Shown in pieces: positions 1 through 9,383 of a DNA stretch of 64,000 nt (within the stretch, counting starts at the first letter, position 1; each line of letters begins with the position of its first letter). The stretch is from an uncultured Acetatifactor sp. Lineage in GTDB: Bacteria; Bacillota; Clostridia; Lachnospirales; Lachnospiraceae. A program made the translations under genes and the position numbers. The stretch spans positions 27,121 through 91,120 of the forward strand of contig CAJUTJ010000093.1 in the NCBI GenBank assembly GCA_910589655.1, in the 5' to 3' direction. The notes beneath the pieces are model-generated. The model worked only from the letters and a program-made list of their open reading frames with translations. It ran no database searches and was not told the DNA's origin.

Positions 1-757
1 CATAGTACCGGCTCAAATACATGGACTCTTTCACATAGCCGGAAATACGGGACAGAGTCGCATAGGTTCCGTAATTCTCGCGGACAAAGTCCTTTACGGA
101 CATTCCCACCTGAGCCGCCGCATCCTTGACCTCCTGCTCGTACTCCGCATAGTCTGCCGCAGTATCATAGGAGAATCCGGCAGCTTTGGCCTCTGACAGC
201 AAAGCTTTGTTTTCGCTGATGCTCTCAATGGCCAGCTGTGTAAAGAAATCTTGGAATGTCAGTTCCTCGGAATACATCTGCTGGGAGAGATCCCCGCTCA
301 GATCCATACCGAACATAGACATATAACTTCCGTACTGATTGAGGTAATTATTGAGGGCTATATTATAATTATAGTCAAACTCTACTCTGGATATCTTCTC
401 GCCGTTTACTTTGGCATAAGTCTCATTCACCGCCAGATAATTGCGGATGGGAAAGGAAACGACCAGACAGAAGAGCGCCGCTACAATAACCGCTCCCATA
501 ATATTTCCTACAAGCTTGTCCTTCTTTGCCTGAGCCTTCTCCGCCTCTCTGCGCTGTACCTTCAGATCGTATTTTGTAACGACCTTTTCTTTTGTACCTT
601 CTGCATTTTGTGCGTTCCCCTTGTTCGACGCGCCTTTTCCGTTTTGTGCGTTTCCCTTATTTTGTGCGCCTTTTTTGTTCTGTGTGTCTTCTTTATTCAG
701 TGTACTCTCTTTATTTTCACTGCTATTCACATCTTTTTTCGTTTCTTTCTCAGACAT
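1..757 (-). CDS. Membrane-anchored SurA/PrsA-type foldase, 5' part
   Basis: The reading frame starts at the ATG ending at 757, behind AGGGAGGAG at 10 nt, and runs off the left edge, so about 252 N-terminal residues are present. Residues 1-60 are hydrophilic and Asn/Lys-rich, with an imprecise repeat based on NKGNAQN. A lysine-rich stretch then precedes one membrane segment (about 84-105, GAVIVAALFCLVVSFPI). The outer part contains KVNGEKISRVEFDYNYN, the typical start of a SurA-N or PrsA chaperone domain, followed by a helical region. Such proteins assist folding of exported proteins. The isomerase domain, if present, lies outside the window, so chaperone versus rotamase activity cannot be decided. 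There is no lipobox; the anchor is an uncleaved signal-anchor helix, unlike classic PrsA. Confidence 0.75.
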   Translation of the reverse strand, partial: MSEKETKKDVNSSENKESTLNKEDTQNKKGAQNKGNAQNGKGASNKGNAQNAEGTKEKVVTKYDLKVQRREAEKAQAKKDKLVGNIMGAVIVAALFCLVVSFPIRNYLAVNETYAKVNGEKISRVEFDYNYNIALNNYLNQYGSYMSMFGMDLSGDLSQQMYSEELTFQDFFTQLAIESISENKALLSEAKAAGFSYDTAADYAEYEQEVKDAAAQVGMSVKDFVRENYGTYATLSRISGYVKESMYLSRYY

Positions 758-819
758 AATGGAATGTCTCCTCCCTACGCATTTATGCGCAATGCCTATT
801 TTATCTTATTTTGAGGAAA

Positions 820-838
820 ATGTGAAGCTATTTCACAT
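820..838 (-). terminator. Possible terminator overlapping the pepF stop
   Basis: ATGTGAA and TTCACAT form a 7-bp stem with a 5-base loop. Read on the minus strand it is followed by TTTTCCTC, a short T-rich run. The left arm overlaps the pepF stop codon. The T tract is weak, so this is only a candidate. Confidence 0.4.
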
Positions 839-2501
839 ATTTTTCAAGTTTTTCCACAATATTTTTGATGCATCCCGGCTCGAAAGGACTGTCCAGACCC
901 ACTTCTTTCAGCATAGACGTGTAGAAATCACTTGCCGACAATTTGCAAAGTTCTAAATAGCTCTGCCATGCACCGTCAAAATCGGCATCCATCTTCACCT
1001 TATACTGCAGTGCGCAGGTCTGTGCCAGACAATAGTCGATGTAATAAAGCGGATAATCATAAATATGGAGCTGTTTCTGCCAGAAGCCTCCCTGACCGAA
1101 GAATCCGTCATCGCCATAATCCAGATGGGGCTTATACTCCTTCTCCAGCTTCTTCCATGCGGCCTTTCTCTCCGCCGGCGTCATCTCAGGATTTTCATAG
1201 ACAATATGCTGGAATTCGTCTACCATACAGCCATAGGGGATGAACGCCGCCGCATCCTCCAAGTGCATGTCTATATAGTCCTGCGCCCTGTCTCCGAAAA
1301 ACAGGGACATCCATTTTTCCGCAAAAAACTCCATGGACATGGAATGAATCTCTGCCGTTTCCATGCCGATATCCCCATGCTCTTTTATGGGATCCTTGCC
1401 GGAAAGATATCCCTGAAAAGCATGACCGCATTCATGCGTAATCACATCCACATCTCCGCTGGTGCCGTTGAAGTTAGCGAAAATAAAGGGGGACTGATAC
1501 AGGGGCAGATAGGTCATATAGCCTCCCGCTCTCTTTGTCTTCCTGCCCAGCACATCAAACAATTCATTTTCCCTCATAAAATCAAAAAATTCCTTGGTCT
1601 CAGGGGAAAGTTCGCCGTACATCTTCTGGCCGGAAGCCAAAATTTCTTCCGGAGATCCTGTAGGTTCAGGATTGCCGTCCTTAAAGTACACCTGCTCGTC
1701 AATATATTTCAGCTGCTCCAATCCCAGACGCTGTCTTCTACGGTCATGAAGCTCTTCCGCAAAGGGTACGAAATACTCCTTAATCTGGCTGCGGAAAGCT
1801 TCCACCTCTTCTTTCCCGTAGCAGTTACGGTTCATGCGGTAATACCCCAGCTCCAGATAGTTTTCATAGCCCATCTTTTTCGCCTGTGCGGTACGATTTT
1901 TCACCAATTTGTCGTATAACTCATCCAGCTTTTCGGCATTTGCGGTAAAGAAAGCACTCATTTCCTTCCATGCGGCGGCCCTCACATCCCTGTCCCTATG
2001 AATCAAATACGGACGCAGCAGAGACAGATTCAGCTCTTTCCCGTCAAAGTGCAGCTTTGCTCCCGCAATCAGCTTGTCATACTCCATGGTCAGGTTATTT
2101 TCTTCCTGAATCAGGGGAATCAGCTTTTCATCCATGGCCTTTTGCGCCAGCTCCATATTCTTAAATGCCACCGGCCCGATCTTCTGCTCCAGATAATCCC
2201 TGTAAGGGGAATGAAACATCCTTTTTTGGTAATCCAACACCAGATTACTGTAAATCGGTCTCTGTTGGTCGTAATATTCATGTTCTTTGCTGTAAAACTC
2301 ATCCGTTGTATCCACGTCAAAACGGATATTTGCAATAGTCATTAATGTGGAAACTCTGTCCGTCAACGCATAGTACTTCTTATGCACCTCAAATTGTTCC
2401 TCACCGCTTTCCGCCTTGTCAAAGGCATCCATCAGTTCCTTCATTTCCTTTTCCACCTGTGTAAAATCTACCCGTTCATACGGCATATCCTGAAATTTCA
2501 T
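828..2501 (-). CDS. pepF: M3 family oligoendopeptidase (PepF-like)
   Basis: A 557-residue cytoplasmic zinc metallopeptidase. The zinc site HECGH is visible in VITHECGHAFQGY about two thirds along, with a downstream glutamate in the GMETAEIHSMSMEFFA segment, as in peptidase family M3. Family members cleave short peptides inside the cell, usually during peptide recycling. The start chosen is MKFQDMPYE at 2501, because GGAAGGG lies at a good distance; a start at 2522 would add seven residues without a ribosome site. The length is normal for M3 oligoendopeptidases. A small hairpin overlaps the stop codon. The gene stands alone, with its own upstream region at 2502-2710. Confidence 0.92.
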   Translation of the reverse strand: MKFQDMPYERVDFTQVEKEMKELMDAFDKAESGEEQFEVHKKYYALTDRVSTLMTIANIRFDVDTTDEFYSKEHEYYDQQRPIYSNLVLDYQKRMFHSPYRDYLEQKIGPVAFKNMELAQKAMDEKLIPLIQEENNLTMEYDKLIAGAKLHFDGKELNLSLLRPYLIHRDRDVRAAAWKEMSAFFTANAEKLDELYDKLVKNRTAQAKKMGYENYLELGYYRMNRNCYGKEEVEAFRSQIKEYFVPFAEELHDRRRQRLGLEQLKYIDEQVYFKDGNPEPTGSPEEILASGQKMYGELSPETKEFFDFMRENELFDVLGRKTKRAGGYMTYLPLYQSPFIFANFNGTSGDVDVITHECGHAFQGYLSGKDPIKEHGDIGMETAEIHSMSMEFFAEKWMSLFFGDRAQDYIDMHLEDAAAFIPYGCMVDEFQHIVYENPEMTPAERKAAWKKLEKEYKPHLDYGDDGFFGQGGFWQKQLHIYDYPLYYIDYCLAQTCALQYKVKMDADFDGAWQSYLELCKLSASDFYTSMLKEVGLDSPFEPGCIKNIVEKLEKYVK

Positions 2502-2710
2502 GCTGATACCCTTCCTTTCCATAAATCATGTAATTTTATGGCAGACTCCCTCCCCCGCAAGCCAGTGCTGAAAACTGCGGCACTTTGCACTATGAAGGAA
2601 TCTTGCAGTGCATTGGTGGTCTGCTTGTGAGTATTTTATATACATTTTTATATTTTACATGATTTTTATTATGATTACTATGATTTTTTCTTAGAATTCC
2701 ATACTTTTTC

Positions 2711-2739
2711 TTGAAATCTGCCGGAAACGAGACTAATAT
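2711..2739 (+). promoter_or_regulatory. Sigma-A-type promoter for the 2785 gene
   Basis: TTGAAA (2711-2716) and TAATAT (2734-2739) are separated by exactly 17 bp and lie 46 bp upstream of the start codon. The rest of 2502-2710 is AT-rich and shows no gene. Confidence 0.65.
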
Positions 2740-2784
2740 ATAAGTAGTATACTGATTTCTATAATGATGGGTGGAGGGAAAAGC

Positions 2785-3864
2785 ATGTTTGAAGCACTAA
2801 GGAAAAAGAGCCTTAAAAGCTCTCTTGTTTTAACCGTTATATTCGGCGCCATAGGCATTGGTTTGGCCGTATGGTTTGCCGTAGGCACATGGTATGTGGT
2901 GACAGGATATGTATCTTTCGTCGATTTGGCACCGGATGAAATTTCAAACCAGTGGGTCGCCTTGAATCTCACAACCAACGGAGGGTCTTTTGCCGAAACC
3001 ACGGAGACCGTCGGCAATACCAATCAAACGAAAACCGTCGATCTCTATTACATCATTTTGACAGGGGATGATTATTCTACCGATTTTCGTTTTATGGCCG
3101 TAAACGTCCCCATCGAATACCGAAACAGAATGGATCAAATGGCCCAGAACGGATACGGTGATTCCATTTTCCTTTCCGGAAGAATCCGGAAGATGAATGA
3201 TGACCTATATAATTATTTTAAAGAGTATGTTATAGATAACGGTTTCTCCGAAGAGGAATTCGAAGAATACAGCATTCCCTATTATATCAAGGTATTCCCC
3301 AACGAACAGTTGGAAAACGTATTCACGGTGGGGGCATTTCTGTTTGGTGTGTTTCTTATCGTGATTGCCATAATACGTCTGGTGAAAGCTTTGACAGGAA
3401 GTTATCTGAAGCAGCTGAGAGCAGATGTAGCTTCCATCGGCGTCAGTGAGCTTTCCGCCGATTCCGATTGGAATTCGGCCGCTGAAATCTGCAAGGGAGT
3501 GAAAGTGGGACGTCTCTTTACTTATTACATGGAAGGCAGTAAACCCCGTGCCATTCCGAACACTAAGATTATGTGGTCTTATCAGAATACCACCACCCAC
3601 CGCACCAACGGCATTAAGACCGGAACCACCTACAGCATCATGGTTTGGGTGGACGGCTGGAAAAACGCTTCCAACATCGGTGTTCCCAATGAATCGGCCG
3701 CACAGACGATGCTGAGACGCTTTGGCGATCAATTCCCCTGGGTGGTGCTGGGCTACTCCGATGAACTGCGGAAAATGTACCACAATAACCGCGCACAGTT
3801 TATGCAGCTGCGCTATAATACTATGGATCACTCGATGTCAATGCCCGGATTCGGAGGTTTCTAG
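2785..3864 (+). CDS. Two-helix membrane protein of unknown function
   Basis: A 359-residue protein that I do not recognise with confidence. The start is MFEALRKK at 2785, since GGAGGG sits 6-7 nt upstream; an in-frame ATG at 2764 lacks a ribosome site. One membrane helix lies at about residues 12-38. An acidic, probably extracytoplasmic region of about 135 residues follows, then a second helix (about 178-202, VGAFLFGVFLIVIAIIRLV). The C-terminal 155 residues are soluble and end in a short Met/Gly-rich tail. There is no signal cleavage site and no enzyme motif. It is a single-gene unit with its own promoter and a strong shared terminator. The function is unknown. Confidence 0.8.
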   Translation: MFEALRKKSLKSSLVLTVIFGAIGIGLAVWFAVGTWYVVTGYVSFVDLAPDEISNQWVALNLTTNGGSFAETTETVGNTNQTKTVDLYYIILTGDDYSTDFRFMAVNVPIEYRNRMDQMAQNGYGDSIFLSGRIRKMNDDLYNYFKEYVIDNGFSEEEFEEYSIPYYIKVFPNEQLENVFTVGAFLFGVFLIVIAIIRLVKALTGSYLKQLRADVASIGVSELSADSDWNSAAEICKGVKVGRLFTYYMEGSKPRAIPNTKIMWSYQNTTTHRTNGIKTGTTYSIMVWVDGWKNASNIGVPNESAAQTMLRRFGDQFPWVVLGYSDELRKMYHNNRAQFMQLRYNTMDHSMSMPGFGGF

Positions 3865-3886
3865 CATAAAATTATTTTAAATATAA

Positions 3887-3918
3887 ATGCCGCCGCAAAT
3901 AATCTGCGGCGGCATTTT
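3887..3918. terminator. Bidirectional terminator between convergent genes
   Basis: ATGCCGCCGCA (3887-3897) pairs perfectly with TGCGGCGGCAT (3905-3915) around a 7-base loop. T-rich sequence follows on the plus side and A-rich sequence precedes it, so it can serve both the 2785 gene and the minus-strand GH112 gene that ends at 3951. Confidence 0.85.
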
Positions 3919-3950
3919 CGATATACTTTCCGAAAAAGCATTCTTAATTA

Positions 3951-6104
3951 TTATATTTCCGTAAATGTGGTGTCATATGCAGCCAATGTTACGGTCTTAT
4001 CACCCTTTTCCGTAGGAATGGTGGTAGTCTGCTCTACATCACTGTTATTGATGACCACCAATTTCCCGCTCTCAGGATAATATGCGCACTCCGTATAGAG
4101 ATTATCCGTCATATAAAGACCGCTCATCCCTTCTCCTCCCGCATAGCGGATCAGCTGATACAGCATACGTGTATTCTCCAGATCCTGCCGGAAGGAAGCA
4201 AGATAAATTCCTTTTCCTTTTCCGAAATCATTTACCGTTATCAAAGGTCTGTCGTCATCTGCCAACAGCACTCTGGCTTTACCGTCGGTGAGATACAGAT
4301 GATCCTTCGGTTCCACGGTAGCTCCCTCCGGTAAAATCTCTTCGATATCATCCGCCTCAAAGCTCCACTTCCCATGGCAGACTCTTGCGCCGGTATCTTC
4401 GTCAATGCCTAACACATGAGCCATGCGGAAGGTATAATCATATCCGTCCACTGCGGAAGGTTCATTGACCCCAATAAAGGTTCCGCCCTCATGGACCCAT
4501 TTCGTCAGAACCGTAACCACTTCGTCATCCTTCCAATGATCGCCGCCGCTCCATGCGCTTCCGGCATATCCGGCATTGATTACCACATCAACATCTTCTA
4601 AAGCACCCTTTTTAACATCCTCAAAGGAAATGAACTTCACGTCCACAGGAAGACCTGAAAGCGCTTCGTTTATATGGATCAGGTCATGCATGTATGTCTC
4701 ATGGAAATGCCCTGACAGAGTCCATGAACGCAGTGCACCCCAGCTATGCAGAACCGCAACCTTGGTCTGAATGGTGTAAGGCTTTCCCGCATCATGAAAA
4801 CTGCTGATCAGGCGGAACTCATCGGACACCTTCTCTATATAATCGCAAAAATCAGGGAAGTCCTCCACCAAATGCAGATATCCGCCCAAACCGATTCTGT
4901 CGATTTTGGCACGGAGCAACGCACGCCTCACACTGTTCCAATATTTCTTCGCGTCCAAAGTGGGGTCGCCGCCTTCCGCAAAAGTAGGCGCGCCGCCCAG
5001 TCCTACAGGAAACAGATAGGGATGGAGACGAAGCTCATGAGTGGGCACATCCACACCGGCACAAAGCCTTGCCTCGTAACCGGAGAACACGCACTTAATC
5101 AATCCGTCAAAGCCAAACTCTTTGAATCTGCCGTTATAGGGTTCCACACCCACCCAGCTGTCATCATAAAATACATAAGCCTTTTTGCCATACTCATGTA
5201 CCATGTCAATCAGCTTTCTGCCGAACGAAATCACAAAATCGTTTGTAAATGCCATCCAGTCGGCCTTTTTCTGATTACCGGGCATATGAGTAACATGAAG
5301 ACGGCCCTTGTTGATAAAGTCCTCAGCCGTCATGGCATAACCATACTTTTTCTCAAATTCGTCCAGTGCAATGTCGCTGACAGTGTAATCATAAGATCCC
5401 CAGTCGGAGAACAATTGACGATTTCTCTCATCACTGCCCCAGATCCATACAAAATTGTAGAACATAGAAGTGAAACGCACTACCGTAGTGTCAGGATGAG
5501 TCTCGCACCAATTTTTCATCCAGCCCAGCATATATTCCTGCGTCTCCGGATATCTGGGATCAATCTGCATCAGATGCTCCTTATCCCAATTGTTTGTGGT
5601 GTGGTTGTACATGGAAATCTCTTCCCAGATTCGGTATGCCAAAAAGCTCACCGTATATTTATGGAACGGTACGATTCCGTTTAAAGTGACACAGCCGGAA
5701 GCCTTTGAGTAGCTCCACTTAGACGCATCTACCTTTGTGTTTGTGGTACGGTCATACACTTCCCAGTACTTCATAGCTCTTTCGCTGTCATTGACGGTAA
5801 ACTGTTCCGTAAAGAAGCTGTCCATCAGTCCGATGGTAACACTTTCTCCCTCCGCCACTGCGGCAGGCGTACAGAGAAATGTCTGCTGCAGCTTATCCTG
5901 ATTTTTCTTCGCCCACTCGTTATGGTCACGGATAATACAAATAGTGGAGTAAATACCGTAGCCTGCATGGACAATTTCATCGGAAAGTACGGTGCCGTCG
6001 CTGTCTCTGATTACATCCGCTCCCCACTTTTCCGCCATTTTTAATGTGAGAGCCTCATATCCGGACTCTCCGGGCAGTGTAAAACCACCTTTTGTTTGAG
6101 ACAT
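3951..6104 (-). CDS. GH112 phosphorylase, probably beta-1,4-galactosyl-L-rhamnose phosphorylase
   Basis: A 717-residue protein with the length and signature of GH112, the lacto-N-biose/galacto-N-biose phosphorylase family. YDDSWVGVEPY at about residues 313-323 matches the family's catalytic-acid segment, where the general-acid aspartate lies. No signal peptide is present, as expected for an intracellular phosphorylase yielding galactose 1-phosphate. GH112 members act on galactosyl-HexNAc or, in some Clostridia, on galactosyl-beta-1,4-rhamnose. The upstream GH105 and CE12 genes point to the rhamnose-type substrate, left when galactan side chains of rhamnogalacturonan-I are trimmed. That specificity is inferred from context. 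The start is 6104 (MSQTKGGF) behind GAGGG; a start five codons upstream has a poorer ribosome site. It is the last gene of the GH105-CE12-GH112 operon. Confidence 0.88.
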   Translation of the reverse strand: MSQTKGGFTLPGESGYEALTLKMAEKWGADVIRDSDGTVLSDEIVHAGYGIYSTICIIRDHNEWAKKNQDKLQQTFLCTPAAVAEGESVTIGLMDSFFTEQFTVNDSERAMKYWEVYDRTTNTKVDASKWSYSKASGCVTLNGIVPFHKYTVSFLAYRIWEEISMYNHTTNNWDKEHLMQIDPRYPETQEYMLGWMKNWCETHPDTTVVRFTSMFYNFVWIWGSDERNRQLFSDWGSYDYTVSDIALDEFEKKYGYAMTAEDFINKGRLHVTHMPGNQKKADWMAFTNDFVISFGRKLIDMVHEYGKKAYVFYDDSWVGVEPYNGRFKEFGFDGLIKCVFSGYEARLCAGVDVPTHELRLHPYLFPVGLGGAPTFAEGGDPTLDAKKYWNSVRRALLRAKIDRIGLGGYLHLVEDFPDFCDYIEKVSDEFRLISSFHDAGKPYTIQTKVAVLHSWGALRSWTLSGHFHETYMHDLIHINEALSGLPVDVKFISFEDVKKGALEDVDVVINAGYAGSAWSGGDHWKDDEVVTVLTKWVHEGGTFIGVNEPSAVDGYDYTFRMAHVLGIDEDTGARVCHGKWSFEADDIEEILPEGATVEPKDHLYLTDGKARVLLADDDRPLITVNDFGKGKGIYLASFRQDLENTRMLYQLIRYAGGEGMSGLYMTDNLYTECAYYPESGKLVVINNSDVEQTTTIPTEKGDKTVTLAAYDTTFTEI

Positions 6105-6191
6105 CTTTTTATCCCTCATTTCTGCACCGCTTTTTTTCCTTCAGGTTTGCGGATGCGGCGCAGACACAAACCTGAATAATCTTTCATCCCG

Positions 6192-7988
6192 CTATATATT
6201 CATCTTACGGCATAGTTCAACCGCTTCACCGCGGGTGATCACCTTCTGCAAATCCGCGCTGCCGTCCTCGGGGAGAAGCCCCACAGCGCTTGCCGCCCTG
6301 ACATATGGTCTCGCGAACTCTCTACAGCCGCCGTCATAAGCGCATTCTCTCTCTTCCGGCAAAGCCTTGCGGCTCTTATAGCCATTCATGGCAAACACAA
6401 GGAATTCCTCCAACGTCACCTCTTGCAAGGGATAAAACTTTTGCCCATCCACAAGATTCCGGTCAATCATACCGTTTTGATAAGCGCATTCCACCGTCCC
6501 GGCATACCATTCATGTCCCACTACATCCGTGAACATATCATTATAGACATTGGTAGGAAAAAACCTTGCGGTTTTAATTACCATATCCAGCACGGAAACC
6601 CTGTCCGCCTTCTCCGGCAAATTCTCTATCTCCGAAAGCAGCCGGTTTCCCTCCATGGGATTGACCACATTGTCGTAAACTGCAGGTTTCACAGGAAGGA
6701 TGATTTCCTCCGGAGGATTCCAATCCCCAAATCCTTCCGTCACACATTCCGCAAGGAAATGATAACCGGAATCGGGAAAGTCGGCGCATACGCGGATAAT
6801 CTCCCGAGCCACTATCCCCGCCATATAATATGCCCCGTAATCGTTGCTATGGGTGTAATCGTTGGGAAAATAATAGGGTTTGGAGCCTTCCAATCCGTGT
6901 TTTACCACAAAGTCCATGCTGAGACCGTGCAGATCCAGAACGGGCACCTCAATGGCGGCTCCGATCTCCTTACAAACCTCCGCGTATTCCGAAAGCAGAT
7001 CGTTGTAACTGCCGTCATTTCCCTTCCAAGTATTTCTGGCAATGGGTGTCACAAGCACAGGATACGCCCCTTTTTCGCGGCATTCCATAATGTATCTCGT
7101 CAAATTGGCAAAGTAGCCGTCTCTTGCCTTCAGGTTATCCAGCTTTTGGTCATTATGTCCGAACTGATAGAAGAAAAAATCTCCCGGCCTGCCGTATTCA
7201 TCGATAATAGCATAATGCCCCTCCTCACGGAAGCTTTCCGTGGTCAATCCGGAATGAGCATGGTTGGAAACCGCAATTCCGTCCCTGAAATAGGCCGATA
7301 TCATCTGACCCCAGCCGGAATAGCTGGTTCCCGGAGCATAGGGATAATCGGCGCTCTGATCCGTTACCGTAGAATCGCCTGCTATGTATATGGTCGGGCA
7401 GAGAGTCTCCTCAACGGTTACACTGCTGATACGAGGCTTATCCGCCAGCACGGTAATATCCAGCGTTTTATCCACAAAAAGACTTGTCTGTCCTCTAGGT
7501 ATAATATCACACACATTCACCGTCATAGTGTGCGTAAAAGTTCCGGCCGGAATATCTCCGCGATACCCCAGTCTTCTCCTCCCGGTATATATCAGTACAT
7601 CCTTCAGCGGCTCTTTCGAACATATGGTAACTGTCACTTTATAATTGCCTTGACGGGGCACATCCACCTTAAAAGATAACGGGATCCGCCTATGCTCTCC
7701 CTTCTCAGGCTCTCCGGTCTTTTCCTCCAGAGAAGCAATCACCCCGTCCGAGTCAAGAAAGACGCCCTCGGCATCTTCCTGAAGCTCCGTGAGATTTGCA
7801 TCCTGATACCAGTACACCGTATCAAAACCGGAATTTAACTCTAAAATCCTTAACTGTTCCTGCTCTCTTCTATTCTGTTCCGTTACAAAACCATAACATT
7901 TTCCGGCCCCGTAGAGGTCGGCGGCAGAGACACAAATATTGCCGGACGAATCATTAACTATACCAAACAGGAATTTGCCTTGAAACAT
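6192..7988 (-). CDS. SGNH/CE12-type rhamnogalacturonan acetylesterase with SLH-like tail
   Basis: A 598-residue protein. Residues 1-195 form a beta-rich N-terminal region, followed by an SGNH esterase domain: GDST at 204-207 (catalytic Ser206), GHND at 277-280 (oxyanion Asn) and DYTH at 377-380 (Asp/His pair). This arrangement fits CE12 esterases that remove acetyl groups from pectic rhamnogalacturonan. From about residue 445, segments such as FTDVVGHEWYAGTVECAYQNG resemble S-layer homology repeats. Unusually, the N-terminus (MFQGKFLFGIVN) carries no export signal, so surface anchoring is unlikely and the tail is probably structural. The gene begins 2 nt after the GH105 stop, showing co-transcription. 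It probably deacetylates imported oligosaccharides before they are split. Confidence 0.85.
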   Translation of the reverse strand: MFQGKFLFGIVNDSSGNICVSAADLYGAGKCYGFVTEQNRREQEQLRILELNSGFDTVYWYQDANLTELQEDAEGVFLDSDGVIASLEEKTGEPEKGEHRRIPLSFKVDVPRQGNYKVTVTICSKEPLKDVLIYTGRRRLGYRGDIPAGTFTHTMTVNVCDIIPRGQTSLFVDKTLDITVLADKPRISSVTVEETLCPTIYIAGDSTVTDQSADYPYAPGTSYSGWGQMISAYFRDGIAVSNHAHSGLTTESFREEGHYAIIDEYGRPGDFFFYQFGHNDQKLDNLKARDGYFANLTRYIMECREKGAYPVLVTPIARNTWKGNDGSYNDLLSEYAEVCKEIGAAIEVPVLDLHGLSMDFVVKHGLEGSKPYYFPNDYTHSNDYGAYYMAGIVAREIIRVCADFPDSGYHFLAECVTEGFGDWNPPEEIILPVKPAVYDNVVNPMEGNRLLSEIENLPEKADRVSVLDMVIKTARFFPTNVYNDMFTDVVGHEWYAGTVECAYQNGMIDRNLVDGQKFYPLQEVTLEEFLVFAMNGYKSRKALPEERECAYDGGCREFARPYVRAASAVGLLPEDGSADLQKVITRGEAVELCRKMNI

Positions 7989-7990
7989 TT

Positions 7991-9043
7991 TTAAAGCGCA
8001 CCATCCTTTTCAATCTCGTCAGATACCAAAAGCGTAGCAAAGAACGCTAATACAAGCCCCTGTCCCCAGCCCTGAATATATGCCTTGGGGATACCCCTGT
8101 ATCCTTCTTTATCTCTCATAACAGCCGTACCGCCGGACACGTTCATAACCTTGCCGTCCTCACTGACATTGTCCAGAAGCCCCTTGATGGATTTATTAAT
8201 ATACTTGGAATGCAGCGGATTTCCTCTGGTCAGCATAGCCGCCGCAATACCTGCGGAAGCGGAAACTTCCTCATATGATTCCGGATCATCCAGAACCGTC
8301 CTCCAAAGACCGTTCTCCGTCTGCACCGTTTTCAATGCTGCCAATTGCTCATTCAAAGAACCCGCAATATCAATGTACTTGGGATACAGATAGCATTCCG
8401 GAAGGATGCCTCCTACCTGAGCCATGGTAAAAGCTGCCCATGCATTTGCTCTTCCCCAGTAAATACCGGACATATGGTCTCCTGCAATATTGTCATACCC
8501 GTGATAGTAATAACCGCTGCTGGGATTCTGCAGATATTTGATATGCCAGTAATACTGATTCAAAGCATCATCTATCATAGCTTCATCCTTATTCATAACT
8601 CCTACTCTCAGCAATAAAAAGGCCGCCATAAACAGAGTATCGCACCATGCCTGCTCGGGAAAATCATTATTCGCAGATACGGTATGCTGCAGCACACTAT
8701 CTCCGAATCGGAGAGCATCCTTAGATATGTATTCGATTTTGCTCATCAGAATATCATAATATTTTTGATCCTTGGTGGCATTATAGAGAGTAATCAAGCA
8801 ATGTCCCATAGCACATGCATTCACTGTCCAGACCTTAGGAAGTCCTAAACCAATCAATTCGTCAACCCTGTCCTTCAGAAGATTCAGGTACTCTTCCTTA
8901 CCCGTCTTCTCATAGGCTGTACTGATTCCATAGTAAGCCACGCCGCAAGGCCAGTCCCATGTCAGATCCATGTTCATGGTTTTCTTTACGATTTTGTCGA
9001 TTACCTCTTCGATTTCTTTTTTGTCAAACTCCAACTGCAACAT
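7991..9043 (-). CDS. GH105 unsaturated rhamnogalacturonyl hydrolase
   Basis: A 350-residue cytoplasmic alpha/alpha-barrel enzyme similar to Bacillus YteR/YesR. QAWCDTLFMA (Asp135, the expected catalytic acid) and YWGRANAW (195-202) are the characteristic blocks, and QGWGQG occurs near the C-terminus. GH105 enzymes hydrate the unsaturated galacturonyl end that lyases leave on rhamnogalacturonan oligosaccharides, releasing the sugar acid and a rhamnose-ended product. The start is 9043 (MLQLEFDK), directly behind GGAGG with 6 nt spacing; an in-frame start at 9124 would add 27 unlikely residues read from the leader. It is the first gene of the catabolic operon, with its own extended -10 promoter. 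Confidence 0.9.
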   Translation of the reverse strand: MLQLEFDKKEIEEVIDKIVKKTMNMDLTWDWPCGVAYYGISTAYEKTGKEEYLNLLKDRVDELIGLGLPKVWTVNACAMGHCLITLYNATKDQKYYDILMSKIEYISKDALRFGDSVLQHTVSANNDFPEQAWCDTLFMAAFLLLRVGVMNKDEAMIDDALNQYYWHIKYLQNPSSGYYYHGYDNIAGDHMSGIYWGRANAWAAFTMAQVGGILPECYLYPKYIDIAGSLNEQLAALKTVQTENGLWRTVLDDPESYEEVSASAGIAAAMLTRGNPLHSKYINKSIKGLLDNVSEDGKVMNVSGGTAVMRDKEGYRGIPKAYIQGWGQGLVLAFFATLLVSDEIEKDGAL

Positions 9044-9231
9044 AAATAACCTCCATTCTGCCATTTCGGCAATTTTATGCTTTCTTTCCATTATAATGTA
9101 AGCTTGCAAACTTCCGCTTTTCATGGGCAGAAACCCGTAGAAACTTTGGTTTTACGTGGTTCGCTTCGCTCATTTTGTGGTGTTTTCAGCGCGAAGCGCG
9201 GCAGACGCGCAGCGGCTGGATTCTTGAGTGT

Positions 9232-9240
9232 ATTATATCA
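9232..9240 (-). promoter_or_regulatory. Extended -10 promoter of the GH105 operon
   Basis: On the minus strand TG-A-TATAAT forms an extended -10 element (-10 at 9232-9237) about 190 bp upstream of the GH105 start. No good -35 is present, which suits the extended type. The leader between them contains GC-rich inverted repeats at about 9160-9215 that faintly resemble the right end of the 133-bp MITE described at 58091. Confidence 0.5.
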
Positions 9241-9282
9241 TAAATAATGGAAAAAGAACATAAAAGTGTGTATTTAATTACA

Positions 9283-9314
9283 GCCCTCCAGTTTTTGCCG
9301 GAGGGCCGTTTTTT
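9283..9314. terminator. Hairpin downstream of the sugar-binding lipoprotein gene
   Basis: GCCCTCC (9283-9289) pairs with GGAGGGC (9300-9306). The T6 tract lies on the plus side, while on the minus strand, where the upstream gene ends at 9384, the following sequence is only AT-rich. It probably still separates importer and enzyme transcripts and may partly attenuate read-through. Confidence 0.55.
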
Positions 9315-9383
9315 GGCAATAAGCATTACATATAGTAGCTGCCGTATCGTCTATTGTGTTTTCATTCTGATTACAAGTCAGCT

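Noticed and set aside
9155..9215. Full MITE copy upstream of GH105
   Set aside because: Only a short stretch (GTGTTTTCA and GC-rich stems) resembles the MITE; ends and target duplication are absent.
9283..9314. Terminator of a plus-strand gene
   Set aside because: Its T6 tract is on the plus strand, but no plus-strand gene lies upstream; it was listed only as a hairpin behind the lipoprotein gene.
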